A stretch of DNA of 11,956 bases, from positions 1 through 11,956 of the forward strand of contig JBKPRX010000185.1 in NCBI GenBank assembly GCA_046734795.1. The letters are read 5' to 3'. Positions 1 through 5,926 of this stretch are shown here, piece after piece. This DNA comes from JBKPRX01 sp046734795. GTDB lineage: Bacteria; Actinomycetota; Thermoleophilia; Gaiellales; Gaiellaceae. The notes below the pieces were generated by a model. It saw only the letters and a list, made by a program, of their open reading frames with translations, did no database searches and was not told the DNA's origin. The translations under genes and the position numbers were made by a program. Within the stretch, counting starts at the first letter, position 1, and each line of letters begins with the position of its first letter.

Positions 1-309
1 GTGTCGGACGACGTCGCCGACCAGATCAAGCAGGGCTTCTCCGGCCCGGACGCGAGCTGGTTCCGCGGGGAAAGCATCCGCTACGTGAACGAGCTGATCC
101 ACGACGACGGGTCGCTGATGTACGAGTTCCTCGAGCCCAAGACCGTGCGCCGCCTCGTCGACGATCACATCTCCGGCCGCGACAACCGGCGGCTGCTGCT
201 GTGGTCGCTGCTCAACTTCGAGCACTGGTGCCGCACGTTCCTGCGCGACGGGCGGCCGGCCGAGCCTGCAGGCGCGCTGCCGGCGTCGGCGCGGACGCCG
301 GCGGGCTGA
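1..309 (+). CDS. asnB: Asparagine synthase (glutamine-hydrolysing)-like amidotransferase, C-terminal part only
   Basis: This is the last ~102 residues of a class II asparagine synthetase family protein; the rest lies upstream of the window. The visible text QGFSGPDASWFRGES, then LEPKTVRRLVDDHISGRDNRRLLLWSLLNFEHWCRTF, is the typical end of the ATP-pyrophosphatase (synthetase) domain, where the last helices pack against the AMP-binding core. The GTG at position 1 is probably an internal Val codon, not a start. Family enzymes transfer ammonia from glutamine to an adenylated carboxylate. In polysaccharide clusters such proteins are often thought to amidate a uronic acid or another glycan carboxylate rather than make asparagine. 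That role is inferred from the neighbours, since the active-site residues are outside the window. The last ~15 residues are Ala/Pro-rich and lie over a strong inverted repeat at 277-304. The gene leads directly into a glycosyltransferase gene. Confidence 0.85.
   Translation: MSDDVADQIKQGFSGPDASWFRGESIRYVNELIHDDGSLMYEFLEPKTVRRLVDDHISGRDNRRLLLWSLLNFEHWCRTFLRDGRPAEPAGALPASARTPAG
277..304 (+). promoter_or_regulatory. Strong RNA hairpin at the asnB/glycosyltransferase junction
   Basis: An inverted repeat pairs 277-287 with 294-304 around a six-base loop. Nine contiguous Watson-Crick pairs (279-287 with 294-302) are extended by one G-U and one C-G pair. It ends 3 bases before the asnB stop codon (307-309). 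No T-tract follows, so it is unlikely to be an intrinsic terminator. It could act in translational coupling, being opened by ribosomes finishing asnB. By my rough estimate, a stem this strong is expected about once per window at this GC content, so its position is the main argument. Confidence 0.35.
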
Positions 310-356
310 CGACCCTGCGGCCTCTCCGTCGACTCGCCTCGGACGTCGTCGCGTAC

Positions 357-1433
357 GTGACGTTCGCGGTCCTGATCGTCGTCGCGCACGTGGAGCGGCG
401 GCGGGCGCGGCGAGACGTCCCGCGTGTGCTCTGGTACATCGACCCCGGCGTCGAGACCCTGCAGGGGCACGTCGACGCCCTGCGGCGGCTCGACTATCCC
501 GTCGCGCGGCTCGTCGCCGGCGGCGCAATCGAGGTCGACGACCGTTTTCCCGAGCCGCCGCGCGGGCGCTACTCGACGTTTCGCTGGGCACTGCGGGAAT
601 GCGACGTCGTCGTGCTCTCGCCGCACCGATCGCTTCTCCGAGACACGCCGCTCGCGCATCACGAGCTGCAGCTGTTGCGCAAGGCGCGCCGCAAGCTGGT
701 CGTGTTGCCGCGCGGCTCCGAGGTGAGGCTCCCGAGCCGTTCTCGAGACCTGCTCTTCAAGCACGCACTCTCGGTCGAGCAGCCTGCGTACGCGCGCGCC
801 GAGGGCGAGCGCCGGCGCGAGCTCGAGTACGTCCTCGGCAACGCGGACGTCGTCGTGTCCGGCGCGGACTGGGTGGACTCGATGCCGTGGTGGGACCGCC
901 TGAGCGCACTGCCGTACGCGGTTGACGTCAACGAGTGGGAGCCCGTCGCTTCCGAGCGGCCCGACGGACCGCTGACCGTGCTGCACGTGCGGGACGGCGA
1001 GCCGCGGGGAACGGAGTTCCTCGTCGACGCCTGCGAGGACGACGCGGTCGATCTACGCATCGTCGACGAGCCGAGCGGCGACGAACGCCGGCGGCTCATC
1101 GCTGAGGCCGACGTCGTCGCCGAGCAGTTCGTGAGCGGCTGGTACGGTCCGCTCGCCGTCGAGGCGATGAGCATGCAGAAGCCCGTGCTGTCGTACCTGC
1201 GCGACGACCTGCGCGAGCTTTACGTCCTCTTCTCGTTCGCCGGCGAGTGCCCGGTCGTGAACACGCCGCCCGAGCAGGTCCAAGACGAGCTTCGTCGGCT
1301 CGTCGCAGACCCGGCGCGCCGCGACGAGCTCGGCAGGCGCGGCCGCGAGTACGTCCGCAACCATCACTCTCTGGAGGCCGTGGCCGCGACGCTCGACGAG
1401 CTGTTCAGGACCCTGTGGGAGGCGCCGGCGTGA
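357..1433 (+). CDS. GT-B glycosyltransferase, GWY subfamily, copy 1
   Basis: Probable cytoplasmic, membrane-associated glycosyltransferase (358 aa from this start). Numbered from 357, the C-terminal Rossmann half holds VLH at 208-210, RGT at 217-219, EQFVSGWY at 256-263 and VEAMSMQKPV at 268-277. These match the donor-binding half of GT4-like enzymes, but the first Glu of E-x7-E is Gly261 (second is Glu269). The middle carries DWVDSMPWWDRLS (171-183), shared almost word for word with the next gene, its tandem paralogue. The start is uncertain. GTG 357 is the first ordinary start after asnB but cuts into a hydrophobic N-terminal segment that precedes an Arg-rich stretch. A CTG at 306 would restore that segment and make a 4-base CTGA overlap with asnB. 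GTGs at 201 and 228 would overlap asnB by about 80-110 bases. The donor sugar cannot be read from the sequence. The usual KGT lysine is Arg here, so activity may differ. Confidence 0.8.
   Translation: MTFAVLIVVAHVERRRARRDVPRVLWYIDPGVETLQGHVDALRRLDYPVARLVAGGAIEVDDRFPEPPRGRYSTFRWALRECDVVVLSPHRSLLRDTPLAHHELQLLRKARRKLVVLPRGSEVRLPSRSRDLLFKHALSVEQPAYARAEGERRRELEYVLGNADVVVSGADWVDSMPWWDRLSALPYAVDVNEWEPVASERPDGPLTVLHVRDGEPRGTEFLVDACEDDAVDLRIVDEPSGDERRRLIAEADVVAEQFVSGWYGPLAVEAMSMQKPVLSYLRDDLRELYVLFSFAGECPVVNTPPEQVQDELRRLVADPARRDELGRRGREYVRNHHSLEAVAATLDELFRTLWEAPA
1417..1422 (+). promoter_or_regulatory. Shine-Dalgarno GGGAGG fixing the GTG 1430 start
   Basis: GGGAGG lies 7 bases before GTG 1430, inside the end of the preceding gene. 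It supports this start, with its GTGA overlap, over any upstream in-frame codon. Confidence 0.75.
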
Positions 1434-2695
1434 GAGCCTGGCAGGCCGGCTTCAAGGTGCTGACATTGCGCGGCAACCGCGGCGCGCACTTCCGCCACCT
1501 GTTCACGGAGACGCTGCTGCTCGGCGTCCTGTACCCGTGGATCCTCCTGACGATCCGGCGCGAGCGCCGCCGGAAGCGTGAGAGGCCGCGCGTGTTCTGG
1601 GGAACGATCCCGCTCATCAGCATCAAGTACCACCAGCAGGCGCTCGGGCTGTACGGGTACGACAGCGTGAGCGTCGTCGACGAGCTGTACTTCCTCACCG
1701 CACGCAGTGATTTCGATCACACGAGCTGGGAGCTCCTCGACCAGTCGAAGCTCGGCAAACTGCTGCCGAACGGGCTCAAGCGCCGCGTCGTGTCCTACTA
1801 CACGTTTCTCTGGGCGCTCCAGCGCTGCGACGTCTTCGTCTTCTACGCATCGTCGATGATCCTGCGCTACACGCGGCTGAAGTACAGCGAGTTGAAGCTG
1901 CTGCATCGCGCCGGCAAGAAGGTCGTGATGATCGCGTACGGCGGCGACGTCCAGGTCGCACACCGCGCGCGGAACCTCCTGTACAAGCACGCGCTCGCGC
2001 AGGACTACCCCGACTACGTGCGCGACGAGAAGCGCACGCTCGCGGAGCTCGAGTACCTCTCGCAGCACGCGGATCACATCGTGAGCGGCGTCGACTGGGT
2101 CGACTACATGCCGTGGTGGGATCGCCTGAGCGTGGGGCACTTCGCGATCGACATGAGCCGGTGGCTGCCCTCGTCCACGCGTCAGCGCCGCGACACGGTC
2201 GTCGTCCTGCACGCGCCGAACCACCGGACGATCAAGGGCACGAGCTTTCTCGTCCGCGCCTGCGAGGAGCTCGCCGCCGAGGGTGTGCCGATCGAGCTCG
2301 AGCTGCTCGAGCGCGTGCCGAACACCAAGATCCACGAGCGGATGGCGTACGCCGACATCGTGGCCGACCAGTTCATCATCGGGTGGTACGCGATGTTCGC
2401 GATCGAGGCGATGAGCATGGGCAAGCCCGTGCTGTGCTACCTGCGGCCGGACCTGCTCCGGCTGCACTCGCTCTACGCCACCGCGAAGAACTGCCCGCTC
2501 GTCAACACGCCGCCGCTCGAGATCAAGGACGTCCTGCGCGAGCTCGTGGCCGATCCCGACCGTCGCGAGGAGCTCGGGCGCAGAGGCCGCGAGTACGTCG
2601 AGGCGAATCACTCACTCGAGGCAGTGGGCGGGATGTTCGACTCGATCTTCAGAGGTTTCGGCATGGGGCCGCGTGAGGCAGAGGTGCGGGCGTGA
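1430..2695 (+). CDS. GT-B glycosyltransferase, GWY subfamily, copy 2
   Basis: A 421-residue glycosyltransferase and tandem paralogue of the preceding gene. Residues ~27-41 are hydrophobic (LLLGVLYPWILL) and are followed by a polybasic stretch (RRERRRKRERPR, 43-54), suggesting a monotopic or single-helix membrane anchor on the cytoplasmic face. Further on are AYGGDVQVAHRARNLLYKHAL (169-189, loosely acceptor-side), DWVDYMPWWDRLS (222-234), HAPNHRTIKGT (261-271, phosphate-binding loop with Lys269), DQFIIGWY (313-320) and IEAMSMGKPVLCYLR (325-339). Glu326 is the second Glu of the GT4 E-x7-E motif; the first is Gly318. The start is GTG 1430, in a GTGA overlap with the upstream stop and with a good Shine-Dalgarno. 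The last bases overlap the ABC ATPase gene (GTGA at 2692-2695). It probably adds one sugar to a lipid-linked glycan before export; donor and acceptor are unknown. Confidence 0.88.
   Translation: MRAWQAGFKVLTLRGNRGAHFRHLFTETLLLGVLYPWILLTIRRERRRKRERPRVFWGTIPLISIKYHQQALGLYGYDSVSVVDELYFLTARSDFDHTSWELLDQSKLGKLLPNGLKRRVVSYYTFLWALQRCDVFVFYASSMILRYTRLKYSELKLLHRAGKKVVMIAYGGDVQVAHRARNLLYKHALAQDYPDYVRDEKRTLAELEYLSQHADHIVSGVDWVDYMPWWDRLSVGHFAIDMSRWLPSSTRQRRDTVVVLHAPNHRTIKGTSFLVRACEELAAEGVPIELELLERVPNTKIHERMAYADIVADQFIIGWYAMFAIEAMSMGKPVLCYLRPDLLRLHSLYATAKNCPLVNTPPLEIKDVLRELVADPDRREELGRRGREYVEANHSLEAVGGMFDSIFRGFGMGPREAEVRA
2680..2685 (+). promoter_or_regulatory. Shine-Dalgarno AGAGGT for the GTG 2692 start
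   Basis: AGAGGT sits about 7 bases upstream of GTG 2692. It supports that start for the first ABC ATPase and lies within the 3' end of the preceding glycosyltransferase gene. Confidence 0.65.
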
Positions 2696-3855
2696 GCGAG
2701 CTCCCGGTCCTGGAGCTGAGGAACGTGAGGAAGGTCTATCCGATCTTCCGCACGCCGCTCGACCTCGTGCGTCCGCATCACCGGGAGCATGTCGTCGCGC
2801 TCGACGACGTCTCGCTGGAGCTCGAACGCGGACAGGTGATCGGCCTCATCGGTAGGAACGGGGCCGGCAAGAGCACGCTCCTGCGTGTCGCGGCCGGCAT
2901 CGCCACGCCGACGACGGGGCGCGTCGAGCGGCGCGGCTCGGTCTACCCGCTCATCGAGCTCTCGGCCGGGCTGAGCCCCTTCCTGAGCGCGCGCGAGAAC
3001 GCCCGGCAGAAGCTCAATCTCGTCGGCTTCCCGAAGCACCGGATCGAAGACCTCGTCGACAGCGTGATCGACTTCGCCGAGCTGTGGGACGTCGACGAGG
3101 AGCCGATCCAGGGCTACTCGAGCGGCATGAGGATCAGGCTCGCGTTCTCGATCGCGACGTCGTTCCAGCCGGAGGTGCTGCTCGTGGACGAGGTGCTCGC
3201 CGTCGGCGACGAGTTCTTCGCCGCGAAGTCGTTCCGCCGGATCGAGGAGCTCGTGCGCGGCGGCCGCGCGGCGCTCGTCGCCTCGCACAACGCGGTGCAC
3301 ACGTTCCGGCTGTGCAATCACATCGTGTGGCTCGAGCACGGGCAGGTTCGCCGCGAGGGCGTTCCGACGGACCTCATGAACGAGTACTTCGCCGAGCTCA
3401 ATGCGTTCGAGCTGAACAAGCGCCTGCGCATCACGTCGCTCGAGTTCATCGGCGCGGACGGCAACGCGACGCGCTCGTTGGGGCCGGGCGACCCGCTCAC
3501 GATCCGGTTTCGCTGGGAGGGCGACGGCGCTTCCAGCTTCGCGCTGATCAGCGGCTGGATGAACGCGTCGAACGGCGAGACGGTGTTCTCCGCGTGGAGC
3601 GGTGACGATGCTCTGTTCTTCGACACCGCGGGCGGCAGCGGCGTCGTGGAGCTGCACTACGGCGAGGTCCCGCTCGCGCCGGGCCGCTACCAGTACTGGG
3701 TCTGCCTCGCCGACCCCGCGCAGGGGCCGTTTCCGGTCGACTACTTCGACATGTGGAGCGCGCAGACCGGCCACGACACCGACGTTTTCGTCGAAGGCGC
3801 CCGCGACGGCGCGCTCGTGCGGCTGCCCGTGCGGTGGGAGGTCGCGGCGGCGTGA
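2692..3855 (+). CDS. wzt: Polysaccharide ABC exporter ATPase with C-terminal Wzt-like domain (first of two)
   Basis: ATP-binding subunit (387 aa) of a polysaccharide exporter, family of Wzt, TagH and RfbE. The nucleotide-binding domain spans ~5-235: Walker A GRNGAGKST (54-62), the family's IELSAGLSPFLSAREN region (88-103), signature YSSGM (142-146, usual in Wzt instead of LSGGQ), Walker B VLLVDE (162-167) with the following D-loop region, and His199 in the H-loop (ASHN). All catalytic positions look intact. Residues ~245-387 form a beta-rich domain (LRITSLEFIGADG, then alternating strands) like the Wzt C-terminal carbohydrate-binding domain. In O9a-type systems that domain recognises the modified non-reducing end of the glycan. 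GTG 2692 overlaps the upstream stop and has AGAGGT upstream. A second, different ATPase follows directly, with one permease gene after that. The link to this permease is inferred from operon order. Confidence 0.92.
   Translation: MSELPVLELRNVRKVYPIFRTPLDLVRPHHREHVVALDDVSLELERGQVIGLIGRNGAGKSTLLRVAAGIATPTTGRVERRGSVYPLIELSAGLSPFLSARENARQKLNLVGFPKHRIEDLVDSVIDFAELWDVDEEPIQGYSSGMRIRLAFSIATSFQPEVLLVDEVLAVGDEFFAAKSFRRIEELVRGGRAALVASHNAVHTFRLCNHIVWLEHGQVRREGVPTDLMNEYFAELNAFELNKRLRITSLEFIGADGNATRSLGPGDPLTIRFRWEGDGASSFALISGWMNASNGETVFSAWSGDDALFFDTAGGSGVVELHYGEVPLAPGRYQYWVCLADPAQGPFPVDYFDMWSAQTGHDTDVFVEGARDGALVRLPVRWEVAAA
3836..3841 (+). promoter_or_regulatory. Shine-Dalgarno GGGAGG for the GTG 3852 start
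   Basis: GGGAGG lies 10 bases before GTG 3852. It favours that start over the in-frame extension further upstream inside the first ATPase gene. Confidence 0.6.
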
Positions 3856-5087
3856 GCACGTCCTTCGCCATCCGCACGCACGAGCTGCGCAAGGAGTACT
3901 CGCTCGCGCGCCACCGCATCAGCGCGCTCGTCGGCAACACGCTCGGCGCGATCGGGCGCCGGCCGACGACGGAGCGCTCGCACGCGCGCGGTTTCCGCGG
4001 CCGCGTCGTTGCGCTCGACAGCATCTCGTTCGAGATCCCGCGCGGTCAGGTCGTCGGCGTCATCGGCGCGAACGGCGCCGGCAAGAGCACCCTGCTGCGC
4101 ATCGTCGCCGGCCTGTCGAAGCCGACACGGGGCACGGTCGAGGTCTCCGGCAAGGTGACTGCGATCCTCGAGATCGCCACGGGTCTGGTGCTCGACCGCT
4201 CCGGCCGCGACAACGTCCGCTACATGGGCCGGCTCTACGGGATGTCGGACGACGAGGTCGACGCCAAGCTCGAGGACATCCTCGACTTCGCGGACATCGG
4301 CCGTTTCGTCGACCTGCCCGTGCGCTCGTATTCGACCGGCATGCGCGCGCGGCTCGCGTTCAGCATCGTCACGAGCGTCGACCCGGACATCCTGCTCATC
4401 GACGAGGCGCTCTCCGTCGGCGACGTCGGGTTCGCGCTCAAGTGCCGCGTCCGCGTGCGGGAGTTGTGTGCGCGCGGCGCCACCGTCGTCATCGTCTCGC
4501 ACGACCTGAGCGCCATCCGCGAGATGTGCGAGCGCGCGCTCTGGATCCACGACGGGCGCGTCGGCGCCGACGGTGACCCGGCCTCGGTTGCGGAGGCGTA
4601 CCGCGAGGTCGCGCACGAGCTCGCCGAGGTCGAGCTGACGCGGCGTTTCGGCCGGCGCGAGCGGCTCCAGACGCTCGACGACCGCGTCGTCATCGACTCG
4701 CTGCGCTGCGAGTCGGACGGCGAGGAGCGCTTCCTCTACAAGCTCGAGGAGCCGTTCGACGTGATCGCGCAGGTGACCGCGCGCGAGGCTGTCCGCGGCG
4801 TGCACGCGCGGCTCGAGGTCGTGCGCTTCGACGGCGTACGCGCGCTCGTCGACGACCGACACGGCCTATCGCTGCCGGCGGGCGCGTCGAGCCTTCGCGC
4901 GCGGGTCGACCCGCTGCGGCTCGGCCGTTTCACCTACGAGGTGCAGCTGCAGCTGCGCGACGGCGCGGGCGTCGCGCTCGCCGAGGCCCGGCGTGTGTTC
5001 GCCGTGCACGACGACCTGCACGCGTACCCCGCGGGCTACCACCAGCCCGTCGAGTGGCGTGCGCTGCCCGCGGCGGTGGCGCGGTGA
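3852..5087 (+). CDS. wzt: Polysaccharide ABC exporter ATPase with divergent C-terminal domain (second of two)
   Basis: A second ATPase (411 aa) of the Wzt type, clearly not a recent copy of its neighbour. Its nucleotide-binding domain has Walker A GANGAGKST (72-80), ILEIATGLVLDRSGRDN (105-121; the first ATPase reads LIELSAGLSPFLSAREN here), signature YSTGM (160-164), Walker B ILLIDE (180-185) and H-loop His217 (VSHD). All look competent. An insert of ~25 residues (about 24-50) precedes the first core strand, longer than in the first ATPase. Residues ~250-275 form a charged linker, and ~276-405 a beta-rich domain with little similarity to the other ATPase's C-terminus. The start is GTG 3852, in a GTGA overlap and with GGGAGG upstream; the end overlaps the permease start (GTGA 5084-5087). 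It probably forms a heterodimer with the first ATPase under the single permease, or two alternative homodimers; sequence alone cannot decide. Confidence 0.9.
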   Translation: MSTSFAIRTHELRKEYSLARHRISALVGNTLGAIGRRPTTERSHARGFRGRVVALDSISFEIPRGQVVGVIGANGAGKSTLLRIVAGLSKPTRGTVEVSGKVTAILEIATGLVLDRSGRDNVRYMGRLYGMSDDEVDAKLEDILDFADIGRFVDLPVRSYSTGMRARLAFSIVTSVDPDILLIDEALSVGDVGFALKCRVRVRELCARGATVVIVSHDLSAIREMCERALWIHDGRVGADGDPASVAEAYREVAHELAEVELTRRFGRRERLQTLDDRVVIDSLRCESDGEERFLYKLEEPFDVIAQVTAREAVRGVHARLEVVRFDGVRALVDDRHGLSLPAGASSLRARVDPLRLGRFTYEVQLQLRDGAGVALAEARRVFAVHDDLHAYPAGYHQPVEWRALPAAVAR

Positions 5088-5926
5088 CGAGCACGACCAC
5101 GTCCACGCCCACGTCCACGACCGCGCCGCCTCAGGCCGCGAGCAGGTGGCGCACGCGCATGCAGCTCCTACGCACACAGCTCCGGCACGAGCTGCAGATG
5201 CGGTACGTCGGCTCGCTCGCCGGCGCGTACTGGGCGCTGATCAACCCGCTCGTGCAGGTCGGTGTCTACGTCGTGCTCGTGACGGTGATCTTCAAGGTCC
5301 GTCCGACCGGTGGGATCGAGGCGAGTCGTTTCGACTACGTGATCTTCGTGCTCGCCGGGATGAGCGGCTGGCTCGCGATGCAGGAGGGCATCGTCATGAG
5401 CTCGAGCTCGCTGCTGCGGCACTCCGACATCGTGAAGAACGTCATCTTCCCGCTCGAGCTCCTGCCGTTGACTGCCGTGCTCGTGAGCCTGATCAGCATG
5501 GGCGTCAGCATGGCCGTGCTCGGGGTCTTCGTCGCGATCTCGGGCTTCTCCGTCGGGTGGAGCCTCGTGTGCTTCCCGCTGTTGCTCGTGCTGCAGGTCG
5601 CGCTCACCCTCGGTGCGGGGCTCGTCTTATCGATCGTCACCGCGTTCATCCGCGACATGGGATTGATCCTCCCGATCCTGCTCCAGTTCGTGACGCTGAT
5701 GACGCCGATCCTGTACTCGATCGCGAACATGCCGCCGTTCCTGCGCACGCTCACGCGCCTGAACCCGATCTACCACCTCGTCCAGTCGTACCGCGCGATC
5801 TTCGTGGCGGGCGTGTGGCCGAGCGCCGGCGGCTTGCTCTACGTGGCAATCGTCGCGGTGCTGCTACTCGTCGGAGGGCTGACGGTGTTCCGCGCGGCGA
5901 AGGGCTACGTGGAGGCGCTCGTCTGA
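5084..5926 (+). CDS. wzm: ABC-2 type polysaccharide export permease (Wzm-like)
   Basis: Integral membrane subunit (280 aa) of the polysaccharide ABC exporter. The cytoplasmic N-terminus opens with a Thr/Ser/Pro-rich tail (residues 2-16) and then an amphipathic basic stretch (RWRTRMQLLRTQLRHELQMR, 21-40) leading to YVGSLAGAYWALINPLVQ, a hallmark of Wzm, TagG and KpsM permeases. Six hydrophobic segments are visible at about 52-72, 85-103, 126-152, 158-185, 193-213 and 248-270. RDMGLILPILLQFVTLMTPI (190-209) is the conserved region after the cytoplasmic gate in this family, followed by NPIYHLVQSYR (227-237). Length is normal for the family. GTG 5084 overlaps the upstream ATPase stop. Only one permease gene is present, so the membrane part is presumably a homodimer. 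It ends in a TGATG overlap with the epimerase gene. Confidence 0.92.
   Translation: MTSTTTSTPTSTTAPPQAASRWRTRMQLLRTQLRHELQMRYVGSLAGAYWALINPLVQVGVYVVLVTVIFKVRPTGGIEASRFDYVIFVLAGMSGWLAMQEGIVMSSSSLLRHSDIVKNVIFPLELLPLTAVLVSLISMGVSMAVLGVFVAISGFSVGWSLVCFPLLLVLQVALTLGAGLVLSIVTAFIRDMGLILPILLQFVTLMTPILYSIANMPPFLRTLTRLNPIYHLVQSYRAIFVAGVWPSAGGLLYVAIVAVLLLVGGLTVFRAAKGYVEALV
5911..5915 (+). promoter_or_regulatory. Shine-Dalgarno GGAGG for the ATG 5926 start
   Basis: GGAGG lies 10 bases before ATG 5926, inside the end of the permease gene. It sets the epimerase start at the TGATG overlap rather than at an earlier in-frame codon. Confidence 0.65.

Noticed and set aside
201..356. Extended N-terminus of the first glycosyltransferase from GTG 201 or 228
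   Set aside because: It would overlap asnB by about 80-110 bases with Arg/Ala-rich sequence that looks like an out-of-frame reading, and no Shine-Dalgarno is present.
2608..4862. Two long minus-strand open frames opposite the ABC ATPase genes
   Set aside because: Their translations have the Arg/Asp/Val-rich, motif-free composition of antisense shadows, while the plus strand has clear Walker motifs.
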